Assembly (NCBI GenBank): GCA_021613375.1
Contig: CM038710.1
Span: forward strand, 24,045,667-24,109,666
Length of the DNA: 64,000 bases
From: Megaleporinus macrocephalus
Taxonomy: Eukaryota; Chordata; Actinopteri; Characiformes; Anostomidae
Direction of reading: 5' to 3'
The notes under the pieces: model-generated
What the model was told of the DNA's origin: nothing
Seen by the model: only the letters and a program-made list of their open reading frames with translations
The model's database searches: none
Translations under genes and position numbers: made by a program
Part shown: piece by piece, positions 1-13,200 of the stretch
How the letters are laid out: each line of letters begins with the position of its first letter
Position numbering within the stretch: position 1 is the stretch's first letter

Positions 1-425
1 TGAGACAACAGGCTCCTCCCTCTGGGCTTCTTCGGTTGCCATGGGTTGTGTGCGGTGCTGCTAGGCTGTTCTGAACCAGCCTCACATCAGTAAATACAAT
101 AAACACACGCTCTGTCTTTCTATGACTCTCTTAGGATAGTAGTAGAAATATTATATACAAGTGGGCTGAAGCTTTTCAAAACTGACAGCAGGCTCAGCTA
201 TACAATCCCAGATTACAAACGCGTATTGGTCTGCTGATTGAGAAGGCTGACGCCCTGCTGACTGTATGACAATGCTGGGTGGACCACCTAGACTACTGTC
301 CTGTGTACAAGGTGTGACTAGTTTTTAATTTCCTTAAACAGATTGAAATGCAAACAGCCTTAAACGTAAGGACTATGTCTGAAATGTATAAATTTATTTT
401 GTTGAATATTTTGATGCTGACACAG

Positions 426-427
<2 letters not shown>

Positions 428-498
<71 letters not shown>
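428..498. repeat. (TA)n microsatellite
   Basis: About 70 bases of uninterrupted alternating TA. It generates spurious Tyr-Ile open frames on both strands. Confidence 0.97.
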
Positions 499-501
<3 letters not shown>

Positions 502-659
502 CAATGGATAACAAAAGAAAGAAATACTAAGGAATACTAAAGGAATACTAAGTGAATTAAACACAAGCGCTGACAAATAGCATTTTGTCTAACACTGGTG
601 GACCACCCAGATAATCCTGAGGAAACCTTAATGGATCACCAGCCCTGGGGGTTGCTATG

Positions 660-1430
660 CTGTTGCTATCAAGGATGTCTAAAAGTATCTGGACACATTG
701 TGTACTTAGTGCTTTCAAAGACCCAATTTTTTGCATTCCGTGTTTTTGTGATGTTATGAAATTTAATGTTTTACAACTGCCTATCCTACTGCAGTTTAGC
801 CTGTTCTATGCGTATTCTCTATGCATGAGTTATAAGGTGTTTCAGCCAAAACTTTTTTAAGTAAGGTAAGATACAAAGCTGCTGATAATAACGGAAATAA
901 TATACATGTCACTCTTAAAGGGAAAGTAACAAACCAGCCTGTTGAATTCTAATCGATAAATAAAAGTTAGAAAATGGTCATAGAGAAATTCATTTACAAT
1001 TGGTTTTGGCAAGTAATCTCACATAAATGCTATAAGTAGATGTCAGACAGACAGGAAGTCCATTGCTCACCCACACCTTGGATGGAAAAGCATATAAAAT
1101 AAAATGGGACACTCTAGAGCAGATGCACATGAGTCTTAAATTCACATACTCAATGCCAAGTGTCAGTCATAGAGGTAGAAAGTCCTCCAGCATAGGGCTG
1201 TGGAGCAGTGGAACTGCATTCTCTGGAGTGAAGAAGCTCCATCCAAAAGCTATGGAATGAGTTGCAGTGGTGTTTACGACCCAGAATAAATCATCCAACA
1301 ACAGTAGTCTACCTGACTTCACTAATGCTCATGAATAAGGCTCCTCATAGCAAAGTGTAAATCCTTCTAAAAAAAAAAAGTAGAGGCTGTCATTGCAGCA
1401 AAGAGGTAAATAAATTATTAATACCATTAA
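660..1430 (+). mobile_element. degraded DNA-transposon-type interspersed repeat, copy 1
   Basis: The left end carries AAAGTATCTGGACAC, the remnant of a terminal motif often seen in fish repeats. Further in come recognisable landmarks of the same repeat: a segment around 1100-1160 (ACTCTAGAGCAGATGCACATG, then a CAATGCCAAGTGTCAG segment), a segment near 1200-1240 about a heterozygous-looking GGAGCAGTGGAACTGCATTC stretch, and GTAGAGGCTGTCATTGCAGC near 1380. A second copy in the same orientation begins at about 2755. Both are too decayed to code. I recognise the repeat type from teleost genomes but do not assign it to a superfamily. Confidence 0.6.
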
Positions 1431-2754
1431 CTTACAATTAACAGGAGAAATACGCAGGTGTCTACAAATATAAAGGGTCCCTTTCCAGGTAGGAATGTTA
1501 ATGTTAAGAATGCTATGTAGTCCAAGACTAGGCTTGAACCCTTTTCAAGGAACAGACCAATAGTGCATATGTGGATTCCATCTACTGCCATGGAAAAGCA
1601 ATGAAATAGGCCAGAGATTCATTTGTTGTGACATCCTTAATGGCTAACATAGCAATGCCAGTGCAAAGTGCTACTCTGAAAACATGCCAGTTCTTAAGAC
1701 TAATATTGGCCACAGGACAGCTAATGGTAGCGTGTAAAAAATGGGTCTTTGTACATCTCATATATTACTTTTACAGGTGGCCGTACATTTTTCACTCAAC
1801 AGCCTTCTAGGCAGGTCTCCAACAATTGTACAAAGTTAATACAAAGAAGTGTAGTAACCATTGAATGCGTGAAAAATGCCCTTGGCTTGTACCCTAAACT
1901 GTTTTCTTTTGTCTTGATTAATATATGCCTGAGAGATTTTGAAGACTGGCATAGTCATTTGCATAAGCACACACCGTTTCATTAGGTTCTTCATACATGT
2001 CTGTTATGGTACATTTACTCATTAGTTTCCATGCAGCTGCACAGACAAAGAGACTTACTCTCGCTCGCTCTCTGTCTCACCATAGGGAGGCAGTAATGTG
2101 CAAGTCAATTTTTTTGATACCCACAAAACTGCCAAACTTTGGGAGAGAGAAGTGACCTTGAACCAAAACATGCCTGCAATGTCTGAGAAAATTCACTTAC
2201 ACAATCCTCTGACCCTGTTACAGAATGGCAGCATAATAACACAGACCCAAACCACCATGATCACACACTGTTCTTCACTGTTTACAGCATCAAAATCATG
2301 AACACCAGACTATCACAATCTGGTAATAATTTGCTGTTATTTGGTGATATACACATCCTTCCCGAGATACTTTTATGTTCCATTCAGTACAATTCCATCT
2401 GATTTGACCTGTACATTAGTCACAGTACAATTATTAGCATTTCATATATTGTATGGTTTTCCCCCAACACACATGCTGAGACAAGTAGAAAATCATCATA
2501 TTGACCATCTTTAATGCAATCAAAACGAGAAATACAGTCTGTATACAGGAGCAGTGTATCATTCGTTACATATCTTACAAATGGTGGCCTTAAAAATGCT
2601 TTGGCTAAGGACATTTCTGAATCTTTGTCTATTTTTTGACTTTGACTTCAAGAAAAAGAAGTTCAAGAAAAAGTTTAAAGACTTAATTTTAATTCAGCAT
2701 ACTAAATTAAAGCCAATGATAAACTTAACTACAACTCCTATGTGTTGCCATATA

Positions 2755-3230
2755 CACTATATGTGTAAAAGTATCTGGACACTTGTTCTAATTAGTGAAT
2801 TTAGCTAGTTTTGAGGTGCACCCATCGCTCTCACTGGTTAGTTCACGCACACCTTTTTAAGACAATCATTGGTAATAGAATGGCACACTCTGGAGCAACC
2901 ATACATGAGCCAAAGGTCACCATGTCTAGTGCCAGGCATCGACTCCTGGGGTAATAAAGCCCCCTAGCACTGCACTGTGTTAAAGTGGAATTGTGTTCTC
3001 TTGGGTGTTGCTGCGCCAACTTATACCTTTAGGAGAGGGTAGAGTGTGCTCCAGAGCTAAATATCAACCATCAGTATCTGACCCCACAATGCTCTTGGTG
3101 CAATCAAATCCTCACACCAATGTTCCAACACCTTGTGGAAAGCCTTTCTAGAAAAGTGGAGACTGATACTAAAGCAGAGCTGAACTACCTCATTTATACA
3201 AATAATTTCAGAATAAGCACTAGATGAGTA
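2755..3230 (+). mobile_element. degraded DNA-transposon-type interspersed repeat, copy 2
   Basis: It starts with ACACTATATGTGTAAAAGTA followed by TCTGGACAC, a better preserved version of the terminus of copy 1. Shared internal landmarks follow in the same order: ACTCTGGAGCAACCATACATG near 2888, a GTGCCAGGCATCGACTCC segment near 2930, TGGAATTGTGTTCTCTTGG near 2988 and CTTGTGGAAAGCC near 3131. The inverted partner of the left terminus is not visible, so this copy looks truncated at its right end. No coding capacity remains. Confidence 0.6.
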
Positions 3231-6200
3231 GGTGTATACAAATTTTGTACATATAATGTACCTTTCTAGTGTGATTTGTTTGTAATGGCCAGCTCTGTAT
3301 GTGCAACTGTCTTTCAACAACAGTCCTGTGTAGACTAATACAAGTTTGAATTAAGTTTGTCAAAGTGTGTATTAAAAGGCTCAGTTTGTGAACATAAATT
3401 CCAGCATGCAGGAATTAAGGCAGGCTGAGGAAAGTGGGGCAAATGTGCTGGCAGTAAAGAAAACTAGACTTGAAAAGAGTAAATATTACTCAACCCGTGA
3501 CCTTAATAATGGACAGAGTTCCTTTGGACCAGAAAGAAACAGAAACATAACCCAAACAAGAGATGTTCTTCCAGTCTCAGTTCCAAATCCCATTTTGTGC
3601 CCTTGTCAATTTTGCAATGAAGTGAAAGGGCGCATAACATCATAAATTCTCCTTAAACACTGATCAGGTTTGAGCTCTGAGAAATTCACTGAAGCACAGT
3701 AATATCGACTTCACCTCCAATTTTACAAAAGCATTTCTTTCATTACCACTGGTTAACCGGTAGGTTTCCGTTTGAAAGTTTGTACACAAAAGAATGCTCC
3801 TCCTGTGCCATGCATACCGTGTGTTCTCCATATCGTTTCCATGCATCGGGACAGGAGAGACCACCACCAGACTTCAGGACACATGCTTGCCTGTGTCTGC
3901 TGGGACAGAGTACCAAAACACAACCTCAATGCCACAGTGCACTGACAAAGCCATGCATTCACACTCAGCACTTGAGGGAGGACACTCATATCACTGGAGG
4001 GAAAGTATTCACACATTCCACACACAACCATGCATGCATTAATCAGATAAGACCCTATTTCTAATTCCAATCAGCCAGGCGTTCCACTATTCAATTTAAC
4101 TCATCGTAGCGGGTTCAACTTCACAGTAATTAAACATGTAATGTAAGGAAATGTAGATGAGAGATGTGGCAAAAGAACATAGCAAGCTGTGGGATGTAAT
4201 TTTGTCCATTGGGATTTTGGGAGTATCAACTAAAGTCATTTAACTAAACTCTGCTCTCGAAAATACATTTAGCGTAGATTTGAATGATCAATACCCATTG
4301 TACCGTACTTGGTAAGAATAAAAGCTGAACCCAAATATAAGCGATTTAATGGTCTGTGCTTGCTAGTCATTGCTTTGGTTTTGTGTTTGGATGCCATACA
4401 GTCTATAACCTGCTTGTATTGCTGTAGCAGAATTGCGTTTCACTGGTCTTTCATTGGTTACGTTAGCAAGATTTTTTACAATCGCCCCACAAACTAAAAC
4501 ACAAAGTACGTATGAATGAAATGACAACAAATAAAAACATGCATCCTTGAGAAGGTTGGGTTGTATTTGGAATTTTAATGCCATTTTTCCTCCAATACGT
4601 GAATAATAAAAGAAACTAAAAAGATTTTGCTTCATCACTTCCATAACTACCATAAACTCTAAGGAAACACAGCCAGGGGATGTCAACCATGAGGGCCCTG
4701 CCCTCCAATCTGAACATATTTCAGTTGCTCTACTGATGATCAAAGCTAAAACAAAAAAAAAAAAACGAAAAAAGAAAAACATAATGTGCGTAAATTGTAC
4801 AATATAGTAATTCCACCCTTTAAAGACAGGGCAGGCCTAGTTTATCTTGCTGTAATGATCAACAACTTTTTTTTTCCATTCACAGTTCTTTGTCTCACTT
4901 CAAGGAACAGTTCCATCCTCCAAAGCAGATCCAGAGCCTGAAACATTGTATTCATGCAATGGGGGACAAAATAGGTGCAAACAAAAGCTTGAGGCTTTAT
5001 GAAAACATCACTAACGACTGCCTCTCATGTCACCTGCTCCCCCTCAGGACCAGACTACACATGTATGAGGAATCAGGGCAGTGGAGTATTGATGGGCCAC
5101 ATTGTTGTCACAGTTGTGTTTGTTGTGGCTGACGCGGAGGGGGAGGGCATGACCGAGGTAAAAGCTTTCAACGGACAAGATCTATCCAGCACATGCATCA
5201 GAGGGTACAATATGATGTCAAGGTGCCTTAATCTTTCGACTAGTCACCTTTCAAACCTTCAAGGGGTCAAATTTGTGACTTTTTTTTTAAATATATAAAA
5301 CAAAATTTTGTATTGTCATCTGTTATACATGATATTCATTGACAAATGTTATTGTCAATAAGACCTTACAAACCTTATAAACCTTGGCTAAGAATCATAA
5401 AAAGATCCTTACTGTGTATCCATGTCCTGACAACCATGGTATTTAAATGACTTCACAAAAAGCAGAAAACACTGAATGTACCTTGTGAATTTTTGAAAAA
5501 TTAGAATTTTGAGGAAGGGAAAAAATGCATAACCACACCTCAAATACATTGTTATAAGACAAATGATTACAGAAATGCTTCACATTCCACACAACAAAAC
5601 TAAAAAGCCTTACAAGGTGTTTGATAATGTCAAAATGGAGTGAGCAAAAAAATAAAGTATTGATGAGAGACTTATACCAACTCAAAAAGGTCAGAAGGGT
5701 TCTAATATGTACTGCGAATGTGAGTTGACGTCAGGCCTTGTAGATATACGCATCACAGTGAAGACCCTTTGGCACTAAGAAGCATAGTATGTTTCTGTAA
5801 GTTCGGTCCAGGACAGCATGATATGCATCCAGGCAAGTGTGCATGTTGCAACTGCAGTATCGTTAAATCTGTCAGGTATCTTACAATAAGAAAGAGCGTG
5901 CACACATTCCATTGAGAGGTACCACGATCCACCTATAAAATGTTTACCTGAGTCCTCTGTTTGCATGTAGAATATGAGGCCCATCAAATTCGCCATCTAG
6001 TTTTTCAATGACCAGAAGCAGAACTTCATTAATATCTTTAGGAGCATCCAATAGATGGAAATGCATGTAAAAATTTTCCCCATTAACTCAGACATCCCCA
6101 GTTTCTCTCCTTGTTTATCTCTGTTACTAATCTCTATTATAAATGACCTTTCATTGTCTATACCTAAAGCATATTTCCCATAAAATACAAAAGATTGTTC

Positions 6201-7286
6201 CATTTTGGAAAGTCAGAGAGCAGAGCTCCAATTCCCATACCAAATGGGGCTCACTTCCGGACTGTAAGCTCCTTCCTGCTGGTGTGAGGGAAATGGATTG
6301 AAATTGTCTCTCAGAGAGGGACAACTGCTCTGTACTCCAAGTGGTCAAGAGGTGGTCAATTATGTTCTCTCTTAACATAACTAACATGACGCTATGTAAG
6401 GTAGACAACATTCGATTCTAAGGAATCACAATGTTGAGGTAAGGGTTATTTTAACAGTCTGCACAAAGCTAAATTTTAAACAAAACATTGTTGTAAATGT
6501 ACCAAAGTTATCCTTACAAATCCTTGAGTGCCTTTTTGCAATGCTTCAAGACAAACTGTGTTGGGAGTGATTAAATTAAGAATGACTTGAGACCGCGGTT
6601 TAAAAACCGCAATTAAACTACATGCTGGGAGTGGATTCACTTTAAAATTGGCACAGCTATCTTAATTGGTTGGCTTTACAGAACACAATCTCTTTGTCTA
6701 AAGGCGCTTAACAGGAAAATAAAGGGGAGCTGAATACTGAATATTCTAGGCTACTTCCAAATGCAACTGCACCATCAGCCATTCACAATCCTATGTGCTA
6801 CTAAACCTAACAACACTACCACATCTGTATGTGTGGGTACAAAGCACACTGTGAAGATAAAAAGTGAGTTTGGTAATGTGCTGGTGGTTGTAGTAGTAGC
6901 TGTGTAGGTTTTGGGAGCCACAGATGTTATTTCTGTCTGCCTTGCATACCAGTGTAAAAGAAAGGAAGAAAGGTCAGTTACTAATTACTCATTACATGTT
7001 AAAACAGGAAAGCAAGAGGAAACACCTAAAACAAGTCAGTTACCGACAGCATAAGATGCAAAGTAAAACATCAACACAAGACTAGATCGACAAATAGATC
7101 TTCACCCAGCTGTTCTGGTGATAAGGTCATAAACACGAGAAACATGAGCGGGAACTATAGAGCGAGAAAGTGTGTGGGGAGGAGAGAATGAGGCAGAGTA
7201 GGATAGAGAGTATCTAACAAACAAGTGGACACAACTTTGCCACCACTGTGTCTGATGGAACTTCCAGGCACTGGTATGAGTTCGGT

Positions 7287-10200
7287 TTAAAACGAACTGG
7301 TGGAAGGTGTGGTCAGCCTTTTTCCAATGTAGACCCTAGAAGGAACAGAATACATTTTTGAAATCAATAAACTGAGGAGTACCTCAACCAGAGATCTTCG
7401 AATCCAGACCCTGAATCCAGTTTCTTGTGAGTCTCTGGTCTATCATCACAGATAGATGTGACACTAAATGGCCAATCAGTTACATCAACAGTTTAGTTAA
7501 AAACCAGTCAGCACAAAAAACAATATTGGAAAATGGAATTCAAGGCACAGATTTGAAGATTCCAAGAATCACATTTTAGATATATTACAATCCCCTGTGA
7601 GTTTCCATAGACTCTATGCTGTTTGCTTAAACCAATATTATACCCATCAGCGGTCACATAAAACAGGTGGCTTTCTAACTTTTGTTGACACTCACCCCAG
7701 TCCCAGGGCGAGAATGTGAGACAGCAGCAGAGATGGGATGAACACTTTGAGGAACTCAGCAGAGAAGACCCCTCCTTTCTTCATGGCACCAGTCTTTCTC
7801 ATACTCAGAGAGACTGAACCGGAACGCTTTGGGTGTCGGAACTGGAACTCCCTGAGAAAAGTAGATCATGTTGTATAAGTAATTTAAGTTGCACACTGTT
7901 TATCATTAGACAAGTGAGCCTTAAGGTTTTTTTTCTGTATGTTGTGAGCATCATGAAAAGTGTTTAGATGAATGTTCTCTCTAAGGATCTAAATGACCCA
8001 AAAAGTGAATAATTTTGTCTTCTGTAATGCAGGCCAATATTTACATCAAGATGCACTAATGCATATTAATAGAGAACGCATGTAAAATATACTGGGATAT
8101 ACTGCCATATCAAAATTGCTATACATAATATAACCACAACTACAGTATTCTGTTCATATTAGCAGTAAAAGCACATTTAACATCAAAAACTCAATGAACA
8201 GTGGATGTTCAGTGGCTCATTATTCATTTCGGCTGTTGAAGCAGAACATCAAAGGAGCATGAGCAAACGGTATAACAGTTAAAGCACTTTCTTATACAGA
8301 ACTGCTTTGATTTTTTTTTTTATCTACATTCTACATTCAGGGGATGGCCACTCACTTGGGAGGTATATTTTCAGGTCGACTGGACCAGTCTGCCACCCAG
8401 CTCTCGCCTTTATTCATGAGGATGTCGTCCTCTCTGTCCTTCTCCAGGCTGTCGTCCTCTGACTGCATAGAACAATAGAGAGAGAAGAATAAGGGCTGGT
8501 CTACAGTGTTTCCACACGGTGATGAGACACAACCAAATTAAAAGTGTCCAGCCAGGAAATAATCACAACCTACATCACAAAGTCACCTTTGTAGCTGTTT
8601 AATCACACAAAGTGAATGTTTGTTTCCCAACAACATTATTCAGTATTGTGGACAGAGGTATGCATTACTTTTAAGGTCTGTCCATAGGGACCTCACACGC
8701 ATTAAAGCTTGAAATCTGACATTTTTTATTTTAATATAAATAGCTGTTGATTCTATGGAACTGTTACAGCCAAAAGTTGCCAAATAGGCTTATATAGCCA
8801 GTTTGCTCCTCAGTTATATGTACTTTGCAGTCAACACAGGTAATACTGTTGAATAAGTGCATCACAGTGTTGACTGAGGGCACACTCTTATTTAAAGCTG
8901 GCACAAACAAAATGTGAACTTGTTGTGTTGGGAAGAGGGCAAATGTTAAGGGGACTTCATCCATTTTCCAAACTTTTCCAAGATTTTACAATTACCTGTT
9001 TATGTTTCTATCGCAAATACAATATGAACTGGGAGTGTTGTCATCAGTTTGACTGAGGCAAATGTACACTGTCCAGAAAACAATGTTTATTTAGAAACAA
9101 TGTAGATAATAATAAGCAAAATTGGGGATAAAAAACAATGTAATTATCTTCCTTTTGATCCTTTTTATTTACTTGTTTTATTCACTAGTTTATTTCAAAC
9201 TACAATCAGATGCCATAAACTTAACCAAAAGAATGTTTTGGAGATGCTTTATTGCCACAGGGCCTGGACAACTTGCAATCATAGAACAGACTATGAATCC
9301 TCTTTCATTTCAGAGGCCATCTGCCAAAAGGTTGATGTTAAAAAGTAGACCTGTCAACAGGATAGATACCAAACATACAAGAAAATCCACCAATGAATGG
9401 GTCAAAAGAAAGAAATACAGGGTTGTGGAATAGCCTAATCAGAGCCCAATTTGGAATCCTATTGTCAAGCTGTGGGGGGATTTAAAGCAGGTTCTACTCA
9501 AACAAGGCAAAGTTGAAATAATTCTGCAGAAATGTTCCCTCTGCAGGTGCCAGAAACTAGTAATACCTACACACAACTTGCTTAAGCCAGGGTGTACTTA
9601 CTTTTTGACAGAAAAAAGAATCTCAAATTTGTACATCAATTTTGCTGAAATTCCCACATGTACATGTAAAAAAACCCTAGTATATAAATAACAGACAGGA
9701 AGGATAATAGGAAGCAAGGCAACTAATCAGCAAACATAGGATTTTTCTTCATGAAAGACCTGTTTCTCTTACCTGACAATCCTTCTCACTGGGCATCTCC
9801 ACATCAAATGTGATTAGACCCTCATCATGTTCAGGACTGTGGGGTCGGGGAGGACTGTAAAATTTACAAAAACACAGAAAGTTTTATATAGCACAGAAAA
9901 TCAAACAGAAGTGATGACACAGTGACAAGAAAACCTATGTGTCTCCTGACTCCTTTTGTATCTCCAGCAGTCACTAATCTATAAGAGACCACACAGCAAT
10001 TAGACCAAACTCAACGAAACTCCCAACACACTCGACCCCAGCGCTTTTATACCAGAACGCCCACCTTCAGTTAGGGACTGGATCGTACCTTTATTCGTCA
10101 ATAAAGCTGAATATTTAAAAAATGTTTAAAGAACCTGTTTCTAACATCATTATATTAGGCTACAATTACTGGTAACTACACTGTGTTTTAGGTGTTGCTG

Positions 10201-13200
10201 TGCTCCACCTCCCAGGATCACTGTGGATCCTTCTGGCCCCATTCTTATAGGAACCAAGGAGACCACACTACCACATTGTTTACAATTTTCACACAAGCTT
10301 ATATTTGTATTTTCATTTAAATGTGTTGAGTTTAATGCTGAGATGAGACAGGCCTGTCCATCATTTGGAGCACATATAAATATTTATATTCATCAACAAG
10401 CAGGGCCAGGTGTTGAAATAACATAGACTATACAGTTAACAGCACAGATTTATTTATTTATTTATTTATTTTAACACAGATTTGTTATAGTGTGTATCTG
10501 TATAATGACACAAAGCAGGTGCTTTAAAAACTGAACTGAGGTGTCCTCCTGCCATCCAGTTTTTTAAGATGTCTTTTGCTTAAATTCAAAGATGTTGTTG
10601 AAAAGCTAATCCCTCTCTTTAATCCCTCATCTGGTCGCGCTAAGCATGCCGAAGAGAAAATTCAACCATGCTAGCAATACATATTACAAATTTGACAGGA
10701 TGTTAAACACAAGACTGAAGCTGGGCATAAGGGTGTTTAGAAACTAAATTAGCTACAGACATAAATACTAGTACAAGACTAATTTGATGTTTATACGTCT
10801 AATAAAGAAAATATATTCTAAACAGTATAATCCTACTCTAGGCACATTTACAGCAAAGAAATATTAAGTTATTCTTGGGCAGCACTACATCGCTTAATCT
10901 TAAGAAGCACACAAACAAGGATTTCCTAAAAGCTCTTATGGGCCCTTGAAATCCTTCAAATCCTCAGTGGCAGTGACAGGGCTGTCTGGGGTACTGACAG
11001 TCAGTTTAATGCGTCCACTGGCAGGGTTTGACCTCAGACTCTAAATGACTACGTTTTCTTTTTGTCCTGCCTCTGGCTTCACTGGCAAAAACAAGTTTGT
11101 CCTACAAGCACAATGGGTAATTTATCTGCGCTTCCTGCTCACTGTTCACTACTACTTCTTTGAGATACTTTGTAATTTATGTTGTTGTCTTCTCTCTAAC
11201 TTTTTTTTATATATAAATGCAAATATAGACAGCTTCACCATGGACATGACTTTTGTGATCAATGTTATTGGTTACAAATACTCTTGTATGAAAAACATCA
11301 CAAATCTCTTGTGCGGCGCTGATGTTTCTTAGTAAAACCGGACTGTGTACACGTCTACTTTTCTCTCAGTTCTCTTACCTGTTACAGGAGGAGCTGCTGG
11401 GGCTGGACTCATGCTGAGCATCCAGCAGTATCTTCTCCATGTCCCCATTATGGATGGAAGAGGATGACGGGACATGCTCAAGACCTCCAGCCAGGTTCTC
11501 CTCCTCCACTTCCTGCACAGCCTGCAGGGAACCTGAAGACTCGCCTTCATTTCCATTGCCTGCAGAGGAGGCCAGGCTGGGGGTCAGTTGCTGGGACACA
11601 GGCCCTGTGTTCCCATTCAACTCCAACTCCACCCAGGAGCCTGAAAAAGCAACCAAAATACTTTTTGGTTTTGGAATTTTACATGCATCTATGTAACAAG
11701 AAACAGCAATCAAATTAAGGTTTTCTGTGTACATCTTGAGTATTGTCAGTACTTTTATATGAAGTGTACAACTCCATGTATCATGAAAAGTTCAGACAAA
11801 TTATATACAGCATGTTAACAGCATAAACCAGTGTAAGTGGATAAACTGCATAATAAAAGTTGCTAATTTGATATCAACACATGTCAGAGCCATTATCCTA
11901 TTTTATTAATTAATTTATTTTTGCAAGTTATCATTTCGCAATTGAAAAAAGTAATTGCATTCATAGTTCTTCTTTGTTTTAAGTGGCACTGTATTTGCTG
12001 GTTCCAACCTGTTTGCAACCCTTAAAAATGCAAAATGTTGTGAGACATTTTGTGTAACTTCAAATTGTCTTAGTATCAGGACAGTATTTGTCACACAAAG
12101 TAGGCTTAGCACGCAAGACTTGCTCAAAAAGCGAGTCAAGAGGAACAGCTCTGAAAAGGAAGCTACTATACATGAGACTGTTCACATGCAAAGTCAATTC
12201 ACAACAGATTACGCTCTGCTGTTGGCTTTAGCATACACATGAGACATGTCTGGGTACCGTCTGACCCTTGCTGTTGCTAAGCAACACTATCTTTGGGCAG
12301 AAGCACATTATACATGAAGTAGCTATGCTTCAGATATGCTGTAGAAATGCCACTGATACACAGCGTTGCCCCTTTTTAGTGCTTCACTCTTTCAGAATGA
12401 CTGTTCAATCAACAAATACTAGGCTGAGACATCACTCAATCAAACATTTAAGACATTTCCACATTTCCTTCACCTGGTCTAGAAATTAAACGAACCTAAC
12501 ATCTGCATGAAAAGCCAATGCTTCCTTAAAAAAACAGAAGAGCTGCACTGTCATGGTCTTTGTGCCAGTTTAGAACAAATAATACTACAGTAATAAAGAG
12601 CTGGCAAGCTTCCACTGACTAAGCTTTGGACTGACATCTCCACTTTTAACATCCGGATCTGATCCTGCAGATACAACAGTGTCCTTCATTTCATCCCTTG
12701 TTTTTTTTTCTCTCTCAATCAACAACACTACAGGGCCTTTTTGTATTTGCCCACAGACAGACCAGTTACCATGGCAGTGCATGAGTCCAGCATTCCACTG
12801 GCTTTTCATCAGCGAGGCATCATTTGTCACCCCGCATTAAAACAATAAAAACCTCAGGGAAACACTCCGCCCCCTTCCCTAACAAAGGGCCAGCGAGCGG
12901 AGCTCTGGTGTGCTGTCCAGCTCTTTAACTGATCAAGCTGTCCCACGGCTGTCTTGATTCTGACTATGAGACAAATATGAGCTGCACAATGGACAAAATA
13001 TCATACTGCATGTCCTACAAATGTCAGGCACATTTCAAGTTATTAGGCATTTTCTTGCATCAGGTTTTGCAGGTGATGACAGTCTGAGATAAAATAGGGC
13101 CAGATCAGTCCACTGTTAGAAAGCTGATTGGCTCGAAATGGGGCTTGATAAGCTTTAGGAGAAAGTGTTTAATGCCAATATTCATAAAATGATTAGAGTG

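Larger units (their letters stand above)
1..6800. other. downstream flank of bnip3l, no gene recognised
   Basis: This stretch lies beyond the bnip3l stop codon (7287) on the side where its minus-strand transcript ends. Part of the upper end, perhaps 5-7 kb, may be bnip3l 3' UTR, but I could not fix a polyadenylation site. Open frames here are short, lack splice-consistent partners and resemble no protein I know. Apart from a TA microsatellite and two transposon-derived repeats listed separately, I see nothing supported. Confidence 0.6.

Noticed and set aside
293..530. Two open frames of repeated Tyr-Ile on both strands
   Set aside because: They are translations of the (TA)n microsatellite.
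3753..4070. Overlapping open frames of 82-105 codons on both strands
   Set aside because: No splice partners, no family resemblance and mutual overlap in several frames; chance frames in less AT-rich DNA.
4999..5298. 99-codon frame containing a hydrophobic VVTVVFVVADAEGEG run
   Set aside because: Looks like a possible small membrane protein, but there is no promoter, splice support or known relative.
11439..11718. Plus-strand frames of 84-85 codons
   Set aside because: Antisense shadows of bnip3l exon 2.
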